From assembly GCA_964386005.1 (NCBI GenBank), contig CAYLSB010000013.1:15710-79709 (forward strand): a DNA stretch of 64,000 nt, given 5' to 3'. Positions 52,000 to 61,442 of this stretch are shown one piece after another. Made by a program: the position numbers and the translations under genes. This DNA comes from FEN-1350 sp964386005 (lineage in GTDB: Bacteria; Planctomycetota; Phycisphaerae; Sedimentisphaerales; Anaerohalosphaeraceae). Positions within the stretch are counted from its first letter, which is position 1, and each line of letters starts with the position of its first letter. The notes below the pieces were generated by a model that had not been told where the DNA came from, did no database searches, and saw nothing but the letters and a program-made list of their open reading frames with translations.

Positions 52000-52947
52000 A
52001 TGCCGGTAACGGTGAATCTCCCCGACACATCCAACCTGATTCGCGAAGTCATTTTGCTCGCCCGGCCGAAACACTGGATAAAAAACGCCGTCGTGTTGCT
52101 TCCGGTGCTCTTTGGCATGAAAATGAACGATGGCAGTGCCTGGATTGCGGCGGGGCTGGCCACGATGGCCTTTTGTTTGGTGTCATCCTTCGCCTATGTT
52201 GTCAATGATCTTCGCGATGTGAACAGTGACCGACTACACCCGATCAAGAAGGACCGGCCTCTGGCGGCAGGACGATTGAGTATCGGGGCCGCCGGAGTGG
52301 AAGCGATTGCCCTTCTGTGCGGCGGACTTGTTGTGGCCAGCGCGGTCCGTCCGATATTGTTGGTTGTCGTTGGACTGTTTGCGGCGGTGCAAATAGCGTA
52401 TTCTCTGCTTTTGAAGCATTGGGTTTTGCTGGATGTCATTGCAATTGCCGTTGGATTTGTGATACGGGCGGCCGGGGGGGCCGTGGCGATCCATGTACAG
52501 AGAAGCCCGTGGTTGTTTATCTGCATGTTCACGCTGTGTATGTTCATGGGATTCTGTAAACGATATAACGAGCTGGCGATGTTCAGCGATCCGCAACAGG
52601 CGGGATCGCTTCGAACGACGCTGCTGAGCTATACGATGCCGCTGCTGACACATCTGATCACCTTGTCCGCGGGGATCGCCGTCGTTGGATTCCTGTTGTA
52701 CGGCCTCAGTGACAGCACGGTCGAGCATTTCGGTACGGACTATTTCGTTTATACCCTTCCGGTGGTGGTATATGGCGTGTTTCGTTTCGCCATGCTTTCC
52801 ATGCAGGGAACCCATGCGGATCCGACGGAGATATTCCTTCGCGACCGGCCGTTCCAGGCCACCGTGGTTCTGTGGATTGCCATGGCCGTCGTCATCATAG
52901 GATGGGGAAAAGAAATCCAGGGTTGGATTCAAGCTTTCTTTTTCTGA
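52000..52947 (+). CDS. UbiA-family prenyltransferase, decaprenyl-phosphate phosphoribosyltransferase-like
   Basis: The 315-residue membrane protein has about nine helices. Motifs are LLARPKHWIKNAVVLLPVLF at the N-terminus, FAYVVNDLRDVNSDRLHPIK with KDRPLAAG (the Asp-rich NDxxDxxxD site) and VIRAAGGAVAIHV. The RPKHWIKN plus NDLRDVxxDRxHPxKxxRP combination is typical of DPPR synthases, which attach phosphoribose to polyprenyl phosphate in arabinan synthesis. The partner epimerases and phosphatase are not seen. A role in loading a lipid carrier for the polysaccharide is an inference. It starts 4 bp after the aminotransferase gene. Confidence 0.82.
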   Translation: MPVTVNLPDTSNLIREVILLARPKHWIKNAVVLLPVLFGMKMNDGSAWIAAGLATMAFCLVSSFAYVVNDLRDVNSDRLHPIKKDRPLAAGRLSIGAAGVEAIALLCGGLVVASAVRPILLVVVGLFAAVQIAYSLLLKHWVLLDVIAIAVGFVIRAAGGAVAIHVQRSPWLFICMFTLCMFMGFCKRYNELAMFSDPQQAGSLRTTLLSYTMPLLTHLITLSAGIAVVGFLLYGLSDSTVEHFGTDYFVYTLPVVVYGVFRFAMLSMQGTHADPTEIFLRDRPFQATVVLWIAMAVVIIGWGKEIQGWIQAFFF

Positions 52948-52954
52948 ATCGAAA

Positions 52955-53593
52955 TTGACTCCACGACAACTCAGCCGAATCGCGGCGAAAATCGGCCATC
53001 CTCTCGGATTCAAAGAACGAATGCTGATGACCTATCGGCCCAGGATATGCCCGTATCATCGTCTGGTGGAACAAGTCCCGATCGGTTCGTTCGTCATGGA
53101 CATCGGATGCGGCAATGGCCTTTGGTTGTTGCTGCTGGCCGATCTGGGTCGGATCGGTCGAGGACTCGGTCTGGATATCTGTGCGGAAAAGGTTCACATA
53201 GCCGAAAAGCTGAAGCGGCCGGATATGCCGCTGATGTTTCGGCACATTGTGGCCAACGAGGCCTTGCCGGTGGAGATGGCGGATTGCGTAACGATGATCG
53301 ACGTACTCCATCACATTCCGCCGGCCCGTCAGAAAGAGACCATTCAATCGCTTCGACATACACGTTCGGCAAAGGTGATCATCAAGGATATTGATCCGAT
53401 CCCCTGTTGGAAGAGCGCTGCGAATACCCTGCACGATCTTGTCATGACGGGACAACGGCCACGCTATAGAAAGCCCAGTGTGTTGTGCGAATGGCTCCGT
53501 GAAATGGATTATGAAATTCAACTGTACGAGCGATGCGATATGTTGTGGTACAGCCACTATATGATCGTTGCCCGGAATACGACCTTGTCATGA
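52955..53593 (+). CDS. Class I SAM-dependent methyltransferase
   Basis: The 212-residue protein has motif I VMDIGCGNGLWLLLLADLG, followed by LGLDICAEKVHIAEKL and VTMIDVLHHIPPARQKE (the post-motif region). The start is a TTG at 52955, 8 bp after the preceding stop; the ATG at 53021 is an alternative but would remove the conserved RICPYHRLVEQ approach. The acceptor is probably a sugar or lipid-linked glycan, by context. The stop overlaps the flippase start (ATGA). Confidence 0.84.
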   Translation: MTPRQLSRIAAKIGHPLGFKERMLMTYRPRICPYHRLVEQVPIGSFVMDIGCGNGLWLLLLADLGRIGRGLGLDICAEKVHIAEKLKRPDMPLMFRHIVANEALPVEMADCVTMIDVLHHIPPARQKETIQSLRHTRSAKVIIKDIDPIPCWKSAANTLHDLVMTGQRPRYRKPSVLCEWLREMDYEIQLYERCDMLWYSHYMIVARNTTLS

Positions 53594-54978
53594 ATGCTCT
53601 TACCGTAACAACCGAGATCAAATCGGAAACGATTCAATCCACGGAAAGTCGAATCGACGCGGCGCAACCAAACGCGGGAGAAGATTCAAAATCCATGTCC
53701 TTTCTTCGGAAAGCGATCCTGGTGAATTCTTCCGCCATGGCCTGCCTGTTTCTGGCGGTTATCCAGAGCGCCGTATTATCACGATGGCTGGGCCCGAATG
53801 GTATCGGACAATACACAGTGATCTTATCGGCATTGATGCTGGCCCCAACCCTTGCCTGCATGGGGATTCCCCAGGCGTATTTGTATTTCAGCCACCATGA
53901 TCGACCGAGGCGAATCGAGTATCTCATGAATGCCCTCTGGGCCATGTTGGTTCTTGGAGCGGCGGGAGGGATTCTTCTGGCCTTCATCCTAGTTGCGTAT
54001 CCCGGTTACTTCGGGCCGCTTCAGGGGTATCTTCCGTTGGCGGTGGTTCTGTATCTGCCTGTCGTTCTGGCCAGTTATGTGGGCAAGAACGATCTGTTGG
54101 TTGAGATCGAAGCGCGACGGATCAGTCTTCTGGAAGTCATGGCCAATCTTGGAGACCTGGGGGCCGTGGTTGTTCTCTATGCGATCGGATGGCTGACGAT
54201 CGAATCGGCGATTCTGGCCTTCATGGCCATGGCAACGATCCGATGGATGTTCGCAGGGTACTGGATTCGGCATCGCATGGACCGGTCGGTTCGGCCGGAT
54301 CTGAAAACCTGTCGAAAATTGACGGGAATGGGTATCCGGCAAAACTGGATCGAATTGATGGTCATGCTCAACGCGCAACTGAACATCCTGCTGTTGAACT
54401 ACGCCGGGGGGGATTTCGCCTCGGTGGGATATTTCAGCCGCGGGCAACGAATCGCCTTGCTGGTGTTTTTGGTCTGCAGATCGGTGATGCCGATGCTGTT
54501 CAGCAAATGGGCTTCGCTTAGCGAGGAGAAACTTACGGCCGATATTGAGAAAACTCTTCGATTTGCCGGTACGATCGTCCTGGTTTTGACGGCGGGGGTT
54601 CTGTTGACCGGCAAGTGGCTGGTGATGATCCTTTACGGCCGCGACTTCCTGCCCGCGGTACGGCCGATGCTGATCCTGCTGCCCGGCTCGATTATGTATA
54701 TGCTCAGTTATACGTTGATGCAGTTGCTGAACAGCCGGGGCAAACCGGATCTTTCCACACGGGCTCTGGTCGTCAGCGGGCTGGTTAATGTGGGTTTGTG
54801 TCTGGCGCTGATTCCCTCCGTGGGAATGGATGGAGCCGCAGCCGCATCGAGCGTCTCGAATATCGCATTGCTGCTGATTCTGGTTCGGATCGTCCGGAAA
54901 CGCTATCCCATCCGGATCGGTCATTGCTGGTTCATGAATCGGGGGGACTGGAGGAAGGTATGGCGACAGGTTGTGTGA
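53590..54978 (+). CDS. Polysaccharide flippase (Wzx-like), first copy
   Basis: The start at 53590 overlaps the methyltransferase stop by ATGA; an upstream in-frame ATG at 53533 is inside that gene. The 462-residue protein has a soluble ~40-residue N-terminus and about 12-14 membrane helices. The motif LSRWLGPNGIGQYTVILSAL is typical of the MATE/Wzx family (polysaccharide biosynthesis protein). It would flip lipid-linked oligosaccharide repeats to the outer leaflet. A second flippase lies at 61443. Confidence 0.86.
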   Translation: MNALTVTTEIKSETIQSTESRIDAAQPNAGEDSKSMSFLRKAILVNSSAMACLFLAVIQSAVLSRWLGPNGIGQYTVILSALMLAPTLACMGIPQAYLYFSHHDRPRRIEYLMNALWAMLVLGAAGGILLAFILVAYPGYFGPLQGYLPLAVVLYLPVVLASYVGKNDLLVEIEARRISLLEVMANLGDLGAVVVLYAIGWLTIESAILAFMAMATIRWMFAGYWIRHRMDRSVRPDLKTCRKLTGMGIRQNWIELMVMLNAQLNILLLNYAGGDFASVGYFSRGQRIALLVFLVCRSVMPMLFSKWASLSEEKLTADIEKTLRFAGTIVLVLTAGVLLTGKWLVMILYGRDFLPAVRPMLILLPGSIMYMLSYTLMQLLNSRGKPDLSTRALVVSGLVNVGLCLALIPSVGMDGAAAASSVSNIALLLILVRIVRKRYPIRIGHCWFMNRGDWRKVWRQVV

Positions 54979-55005
54979 AGCACGGAAACCGTCACGACGA
55001 ATCGC

Positions 55006-56529
55006 ATGAACGACAATAGATTGCATCCCTGGATTCATCCGATCGGACGGGGATGGATTGGCTGGCTGATCGTCCTGGTTGCGGCCATGGCGCTGTATGG
55101 TTTCACGCTGGCGCCGGATCTGGTGTGGCAGGATCAGGGAGATTATCAACTCCAGGTCGCACAATGCAATTTGAACCGACCCGGCGACCTCGTCCGGGTG
55201 CATCCATTCTTTATCGTAACCGCTCATGCGATCGGTCGAATGGGATGGTTTTCGTATGCCTATGCGGCCAACCTGACCAGCGCCGTCTTCGCGGCGATTG
55301 CCGTGGCCAATGTATTTCTGGTGACGTATCGGTTGACGGGACAGGTCGGGCCGGGGATTCTATCGGCGGGAACCTTCGGCATGGCACACAGCGTGTGGTT
55401 TCTGGGCGTTCAGGCGCAGACTTACAGTATGGCCAACGCGGCGATCAGCGGGGGAATTCTGCTGTTTCTGGAGTACCTTTTGACAAATAAGGGATCGGCG
55501 CTGGTCTGGATGGGATTGGTGTTTGGCTTGGGGATCTCGGCCCACAATATCAGTCAGATCGCTTTCGCGGTGATCGTCCTATGGTTATTTGTCCGTATCG
55601 TGGCCGGAAGATTGAACATCGCCGTTCTTGGGAGCGTTATCGCCGCGTGGTTCGTCGGCGCCGGCCTGTTGTGGATGGTAGCCGCCGGGGAGTATCAGCG
55701 AAGCGGCGATCTGTGGAGGACGATCTTGTCGGCCCTGTGGGGTAAGTGGGGTCAAGAGGTATTGAATATTGACAAACTGCCTCTGTTGCTGAAGCGCAGC
55801 GGGATGTTCTTTGTTTTGAATTTTCCCACGCCATTGGTCGTCCTGACAGGGCCGGGAGTTATGTGGAGTTTGCGACAAGAGAATCGATACAATACGGGAT
55901 GGTTGCTCTTGATCCTGACGGGGCTCTATGCGTTATTTGCCATGCGCTACGATGTGCCCAACCAGAACAACTTTTTTCTGCCGATGTATATGATGATCAG
56001 CGTATATATCGGATTGGGTTTTTCACGGTGGGCGCAAAACCGTCCTGGGCTGCGGACGGCCGTCGCGTGCATTCTATTGGCCGCGATACCCGCAGCGTAT
56101 CCCACGATAGCCGAACGGGCCCAGGCACGAAAGATGGATTTGGGTACCCGCAGGCATATCCCCTATCGAGATGAGTATCGCTATTACCTGATTCCCTGGC
56201 AACACGATCAGATCGGCCCCAGACGTCTGGTCGCCGAATTGGCGGAACGATTGCCCCGCAACGCGATCGTTCTGGCCGATATGACCACGATCCCCGCCCT
56301 GTTGTATGCGCAACAAATCGAACGAATCCGCGAGGATCTTCGAATCCTGAACACGGATACACCGATTGAGGACCTGTATCCGCTTCTTTCATATCCGGAT
56401 ATCCGGCTATTTACCTTATCGGATGTTGTGGGATACCGTCCCCGATGGGCCGCGGGATTGACGCCTTTTATCCTTTCTGATTCGGAACAGATATGGGAGA
56501 TTCCTCGGCCCTTGATGATTCCGAATTGA
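55006..56529 (+). CDS. DUF2723-type polytopic membrane protein, glycosyltransferase-like
   Basis: The 507-residue protein has about nine to ten membrane helices, then a soluble C-terminal domain. The N-terminal YGFTLAPDLVWQDQGDYQLQ contains the acidic dyad region found after the first helix in DUF2723/TMEM260-like and GT39-like proteins, where an Asp coordinates the lipid-linked sugar donor. VLRVHPFF-like and GISAHNISQIAF segments follow. The soluble end (ELAERLPRNAIVLADMTTIP) is typical of the group. The likely role is glycosyl transfer on the outer face; substrate unknown. Confidence 0.75.
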   Translation: MNDNRLHPWIHPIGRGWIGWLIVLVAAMALYGFTLAPDLVWQDQGDYQLQVAQCNLNRPGDLVRVHPFFIVTAHAIGRMGWFSYAYAANLTSAVFAAIAVANVFLVTYRLTGQVGPGILSAGTFGMAHSVWFLGVQAQTYSMANAAISGGILLFLEYLLTNKGSALVWMGLVFGLGISAHNISQIAFAVIVLWLFVRIVAGRLNIAVLGSVIAAWFVGAGLLWMVAAGEYQRSGDLWRTILSALWGKWGQEVLNIDKLPLLLKRSGMFFVLNFPTPLVVLTGPGVMWSLRQENRYNTGWLLLILTGLYALFAMRYDVPNQNNFFLPMYMMISVYIGLGFSRWAQNRPGLRTAVACILLAAIPAAYPTIAERAQARKMDLGTRRHIPYRDEYRYYLIPWQHDQIGPRRLVAELAERLPRNAIVLADMTTIPALLYAQQIERIREDLRILNTDTPIEDLYPLLSYPDIRLFTLSDVVGYRPRWAAGLTPFILSDSEQIWEIPRPLMIPN

Positions 56530-56726
56530 TCCGCAATGCCTTATGGAGTCATATTATTGGGTATTATCGGACGACGCGAATGGAGTCATCGAGTCGTGAT
56601 TGTCAATCCCGGCTCGATACCTCGATCCACGAATGAATCTGACAAATTTCAGGAAATGATCCCGGACGTTTCGTATTGTTTAACAAGCGTGTACGATTCT
56701 AAACGTTCATGAAAGGGATAGAACCC

Positions 56727-58211
56727 ATGAAATTTTATCAGACCCACAATTTTATGGCGGTTTGTTTTGTTGCCGGTTTTGCCGGCTTCCTGGGAGTGAT
56801 TATGTATTCGTCCAATCCTCAGGAGTCGGGCGCTACACCGACCCAAGAAACATTCCTTCAGAGATCCGAGGCGCAATTCCTCCTCGATGATGCCCGGATT
56901 GGGGACGCGGATTATTCGGTGGACAGGGTAAATCCCGAATGGTTTGCGACCGAAATGAATGTCAATCCCGACCAGGATCTGATTGCCGATAGTTTGCCCA
57001 TCGAAATCAACTCGGATGATTCCGGAAGCTCGGCCGCCTTCGCCTCCTTGGTCGAAGTTCGACCCGAATCGAATGTCGCGACGAATCCATCGAATTATTC
57101 GTCCTTTTCATCGAGTACCGACAGTGCCGGTGCTTCCGGTAGCGGCGGACAGGATTATAGCGGGGTCGCCGGGGGCTCTTCCGGAGCGGGTACGGTCTCC
57201 GGATCTTCCGGCTCAGGCGGTTCCGGCGGTTCCGGCACAAGTACGGGAAGATCCATTTTTCACGATTCCGAAGAACCTACAGACATGGAGCCCGGTACCG
57301 GCGAAGGAAGTTCCACAGTCCGACAGATTGATCCCGATGACCTGTTGTGTTTCGCTCTTCAACGAAATGGTTCCCATTTTCGTTTGTATGAGGATCCAAT
57401 TCTGGGGAATTATTTTGCGCCCAATTTTGTATGGGATATTCGATTATTCAATGATCAGGATGATTTTCTGCGAATGACCGCATTGCTTCGAAAACAAAAT
57501 CCCGGGACGATTCTGGGTTCCTATACATCCGCATGCCTGACCATGATGGCCAAGGACGATACCTTCCCCCCTTCGAAATTGCCCCTGGAAGAATGCAATC
57601 CCGATTGGCTGCTCCGTGACGCCGACGGCAAGACGGTTACCTATGGTAGTTCTGATGACAGATATTATTTGGATATGCGACGGGCCGAAGTCCGGACGGC
57701 GATCATCAGCCGTTCCGTCGCCCGTGCCAAACTCAACGGCCTTGACTCGCTGTGTTTTGATAACTGTTATTGGGGGATTTCCCTTGGCGCCGCCTTTCCC
57801 GCAACCGCCGCGGAATGGACCGATGCGTTTATGAATTTTTATCAGGAGGCGGGACAGGCCGCTCACGATGCCGATCTGAAATGTGTGGTCAATATGGCAA
57901 CGACGGCCGACAAAATCGCCGACGCGTTTCGGGCGGTAGCGCCCTATGTGGACGGTCTGATGAGCGAGATGGCGTTTCACCCCAAGATGAGAAGCCCCGA
58001 GAGTCTGGAACGAGAACTTCAGGGCTATGAAGACGTCTTGAAACTGGGGAAAATCGTCTTGCTCATACCTCGCTATAAAGAAGACGAACGATTCGCCCTG
58101 ACAACAATTCAACCTCTGGCGCTCCAGTATCGCAATATTTACGTGACCGCCGGCGGGCCCGTTCATCATGAGTCCTTGTATTATTTGCCTCATCCACCCG
58201 TTCCGGAGTGA
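56727..58211 (+). CDS. Anchored glycosidase-like protein (GHL15-type TIM barrel)
   Basis: The start at 56727 has AAAGGGA nine bases upstream; an ATG at 56709 is the alternative. A single hydrophobic helix (residues ~10-28, AVCFVAGFAGFLGVIMYSS) anchors or exports the protein. A Ser/Gly-rich linker (~125-175) leads to a C-terminal ~290-residue domain. It has NYFAPNFVWDIRLFND, LLRKQNPGTILGSYTSACLT, RYYLDMRRAEVRTAIISRSV, GLDSLCFDNCYWG and MSEMAFHPKM. This matches the pattern of putative glycosyl hydrolase-like family 15 (COG2342/DUF297-type barrels). Catalysis on the locus's own polysaccharide is an inference. Confidence 0.68.
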   Translation: MKFYQTHNFMAVCFVAGFAGFLGVIMYSSNPQESGATPTQETFLQRSEAQFLLDDARIGDADYSVDRVNPEWFATEMNVNPDQDLIADSLPIEINSDDSGSSAAFASLVEVRPESNVATNPSNYSSFSSSTDSAGASGSGGQDYSGVAGGSSGAGTVSGSSGSGGSGGSGTSTGRSIFHDSEEPTDMEPGTGEGSSTVRQIDPDDLLCFALQRNGSHFRLYEDPILGNYFAPNFVWDIRLFNDQDDFLRMTALLRKQNPGTILGSYTSACLTMMAKDDTFPPSKLPLEECNPDWLLRDADGKTVTYGSSDDRYYLDMRRAEVRTAIISRSVARAKLNGLDSLCFDNCYWGISLGAAFPATAAEWTDAFMNFYQEAGQAAHDADLKCVVNMATTADKIADAFRAVAPYVDGLMSEMAFHPKMRSPESLERELQGYEDVLKLGKIVLLIPRYKEDERFALTTIQPLALQYRNIYVTAGGPVHHESLYYLPHPPVPE

Positions 58212-58223
58212 CCGTCAGAATCA

Positions 58224-61200
58224 ATGGAAGCGATGAGCCGTACATTCGTTGTAATCACCGTGTTGGGTGTTTCATGGTTCCGCACTCCCTGTGCGGCCCA
58301 TTCCGGACAACGGGAACCGGTCTCTTCGTTTTCCCGAAACTCGATCGCGTACATGGACGGCAGGGAGTATGCCGTCGATGAACCGCGGCAAACATCCTTC
58401 GCTCTGGTGAGCGCAAGCGACGGTGCGATTCGAACAGCCGAGGGCGTTCAGGGATACGAACTGATCCCCCATTGCCGCAACACGTCCTTTATGTTTGGGT
58501 TGTCCCACTGCAAAATCCATCGGTCGAAGGATGGATTGACTTGGACGCGAATTAAAAATTCGCCTTCGAATATTATCTCGATTACCTCTGCGACCAGGAC
58601 CATCAAGGTTTTTGGCGATGTTGTATCGATATATAATCAAGCGGGGTTGACCATTTCTGTCGAGGGGGCGACGACTTCCGACAACAACGGAAATAAAACC
58701 GTATTTTCAGCGACCTTGAATGGCGACACTACCGACATTGTGATCGGAGACCCCTGTACGGATCAGGCGGGAACCGGCGGAGTCGTAGGACTTCCGATCT
58801 ATTCAAACGTCATGGTGAACACGTACCTGCACACCGATGGGAACGGCCGTCTTTATGCCTTCCTTTACGGTGGAATATCTTCGCCGGGAACGTCGCCGAT
58901 GGATGTTTCCGACACGTCAACCTCGATTGGGGACGACGGACGTGGCCTGCTGAAGCTGACCAAAACGGGAGCGTTCACTTCCCGGTCAACAGGGAACATA
59001 ATCTATCTTTGTTTCTCGAATCAGACGGATTACGCCAACGGTTTTTATCGAATACAAAAGATCGACAATCACAACGCCACACTCAAGACGATGTCGAATG
59101 CGGATGTAGCGTATATTACCAACTCGTCCTCCACGTGGTATTATCAAATTGCGTATCAGGCAACGAATTCGTCGGGTATGGTGCAACTGAATCGGCCGGG
59201 CGGATTTTCATCCATGTGGCCGACGGGAACACGAATTTATGTTGCCTTTGCGGATAACGCGGCATATAAAACAGGGTTTTATAGATATACATATGTGAAT
59301 TCAAGCTCCTGCACGCTTGTCAGCGAAGATACGGGACATCCGATCGCCTATGAGGCGGGAGCGTCCTCGCAATACGTTGCCTACGTGATTGGCGTCTCCT
59401 GCCTGTACTCGACGGATAACGGGGAATCCTTTGCCTGCAGTACCACCTTCAAACCGTCCAATGCCCTGACGATTTGTCCCTATCCGGCTCCGCATATCAA
59501 TTATTGGGGATTCTGGGCCCATGGCAATACCGTAATGGTCGGGGAGTATTCGCGGAGCTTCGAGATCAATGGACGATATGTTCATCGCTCACAGGATGGA
59601 GGCGTAACGTGGAAACAAGTTTTGGATATGAACGACATTTCACCCTATAAGGGTGAACATATTCATACGATCGGTTATCATTCGGCGACAAACCAGTGGA
59701 TCGCCGCCTGGGGCGATATCAAATACGCGGGGATTGCCGTGTCCGCGGACGACGGGGACACCTGGACCAAGATCATCGGGAGCGGAAACTGTGTGACCCA
59801 ACCGATATGTTTTGTCGATACGGGGGATCCTACCCGTATTTTGGCGGCGTGCGACACGCCGGACAGTGTATCATGGTTGAATCTCGATACCGGCTACCCC
59901 GAATATGTGTTTGACAAGACCGACCCGTTCCCCAGCCGGCATTTCTTTTTTACGATACATCGGCACGAGTCAATCTACTATGCCGGTGGATTTGATCCCG
60001 TGTCCAGCGGCTATGCCCCCTGTTTATTCCTATCATCGGATCTGAAGAATTGGTCGGTCTATCACAAATTTACGACCGTGGACAGGGTACATGGATTTGG
60101 GTGTAAATTTGCCGGATTCGCGGGCGGTAAGCTGCATTACTGGATCCAGGGTGACACGTTATCGACCTTCAAACACTTTGTCATTTCTCCCGCCGAGGTT
60201 CGGAATGTCGATGGCATTCTGATCGAACCTGCCATGACGAATAGGAGGGATTCGGAAGACTTGTCCTCGTTTGAGGATTCGACGGACTTTACCAGCGCGA
60301 CGGCGACCATTTCGCGTGCGGCCGATCCGTTTGTCGGAAATCATGCAACCCGGGTGGTGATTCATGATTCCGTGGATGCCGATCATACGATTTTATCCGG
60401 TGCCTTGCCCGAAATGATCAGCGGGAAAACGTATGTTGTTTCGTTTCGTATCAAGAGTGTAATTCCGGTTGTATTCAGAGTCTATCTCTACAAAGAAAGC
60501 TTAGGCCGCGCCTACAATTCCCTCCGCACGATTCAGTCCATGGCGTTTCAAACCTGGAATCCTATTCAGTCCTCTCCGTTTCCAATCAGCACTACGGCTT
60601 CGGATTACAAGGTGATGATCTATATTGAGAAGATGACCGATCCCGTTGAATTGTATATCGACACGCTTCAGCTTCAGGAATTACCGCTGACCGAATGGCA
60701 AATTGGTGGTACGGCCAAAGCAGTCGATGTATTCACGGCAACGGTCTCGACGCCTTCGGCCTGGACGGACCTCTTCGCCGTCCAGACCATCGGTTTGCAT
60801 ACGCAGTATGCGGGAACGACGAATCAGTATATCAAGACATGGAAAACCGACTCCGACAATCATCTTCAGTTATTCTACAATCCCCTGGATTCCCGGTTTT
60901 ATCTTCAACGGAGGATGGGCGGAATTGCACAGCCCTGCGTTGGTTCGACCCCGCAGGAATGGCATCCGAACCAGGTCATCAAGTTTTCGCTGCGAATGGA
61001 TTCTTCGGGGATCACGCTGGATATTCAGAATGGAAGGCCGCCGGAACGAATCACGGACGGGGCTGCGGATGCACTGGTACAAGCGGCCATCACGATGATC
61101 TATGGCGATGCCTCGTCGAACAATCCCTTCCCCGGACGATACGTTGATGGAACAATGTCTGGGGCCCGGGAAGCGGGGATGGGTATGTTCCCGTTTGTGT

Positions 61201-61418
61201 TATCCGATGCGGAAGTGGCGGCGGCATTGAATCTGGCCCCCCCGGCAACCCGTCGGATCGATATGGAGACGTTTTCCGGCCTGGCGAAACACTGGCTCCA
61301 ATCCCCCTGTGCCGCACCGGACTGGTGCGAGGGGGCTGATCGGACGTTTGACGGCTCGGTGGATTTTGATGATGTACTTGATCTTGTGAATGTATGGCTG
61401 AATCAGGCACCCTTCTAA
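58224..61418 (+). CDS. Large secreted protein with Asp-box repeats, internal tandem repeat and C-terminal dockerin
   Basis: A signal peptide is present (SRTFVVITVLGVSWF ... AAHS); start 58224 or 58233. The 1064-residue protein has Asp-box (BNR) motifs: HRSKDGLTWTRI, YSTDNGESFACS, HRSQDGGVTWKQV and VSADDGDTWTKI, suggesting a sialidase-like beta-propeller. Residues ~242-313 and ~319-388 form a tandem repeat (TGNIIYLCFSNQTDYANGFY against TGTRIYVAFADNAAYKTGFY). A carbohydrate-binding-like beta-sandwich (~690-830) and a LamG-like region (~840-1000) follow. The end, FSGLAKHWLQSPCAAPDWCE then DGSVDFDDVLDLVNVWL, is a planctomycete dockerin. It probably binds or processes surface glycans. Confidence 0.83.
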   Translation: MEAMSRTFVVITVLGVSWFRTPCAAHSGQREPVSSFSRNSIAYMDGREYAVDEPRQTSFALVSASDGAIRTAEGVQGYELIPHCRNTSFMFGLSHCKIHRSKDGLTWTRIKNSPSNIISITSATRTIKVFGDVVSIYNQAGLTISVEGATTSDNNGNKTVFSATLNGDTTDIVIGDPCTDQAGTGGVVGLPIYSNVMVNTYLHTDGNGRLYAFLYGGISSPGTSPMDVSDTSTSIGDDGRGLLKLTKTGAFTSRSTGNIIYLCFSNQTDYANGFYRIQKIDNHNATLKTMSNADVAYITNSSSTWYYQIAYQATNSSGMVQLNRPGGFSSMWPTGTRIYVAFADNAAYKTGFYRYTYVNSSSCTLVSEDTGHPIAYEAGASSQYVAYVIGVSCLYSTDNGESFACSTTFKPSNALTICPYPAPHINYWGFWAHGNTVMVGEYSRSFEINGRYVHRSQDGGVTWKQVLDMNDISPYKGEHIHTIGYHSATNQWIAAWGDIKYAGIAVSADDGDTWTKIIGSGNCVTQPICFVDTGDPTRILAACDTPDSVSWLNLDTGYPEYVFDKTDPFPSRHFFFTIHRHESIYYAGGFDPVSSGYAPCLFLSSDLKNWSVYHKFTTVDRVHGFGCKFAGFAGGKLHYWIQGDTLSTFKHFVISPAEVRNVDGILIEPAMTNRRDSEDLSSFEDSTDFTSATATISRAADPFVGNHATRVVIHDSVDADHTILSGALPEMISGKTYVVSFRIKSVIPVVFRVYLYKESLGRAYNSLRTIQSMAFQTWNPIQSSPFPISTTASDYKVMIYIEKMTDPVELYIDTLQLQELPLTEWQIGGTAKAVDVFTATVSTPSAWTDLFAVQTIGLHTQYAGTTNQYIKTWKTDSDNHLQLFYNPLDSRFYLQRRMGGIAQPCVGSTPQEWHPNQVIKFSLRMDSSGITLDIQNGRPPERITDGAADALVQAAITMIYGDASSNNPFPGRYVDGTMSGAREAGMGMFPFVLSDAEVAAALNLAPPATRRIDMETFSGLAKHWLQSPCAAPDWCEGADRTFDGSVDFDDVLDLVNVWLNQAPF

Positions 61419-61442
61419 TCGTGTTCAATCGGAACGGCGTGA

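Noticed and set aside
53989..55227. 412-codon open frame on the minus strand
   Set aside because: Antisense to the flippase and the DUF2723 gene; His/Gln/Arg-rich product without motifs.
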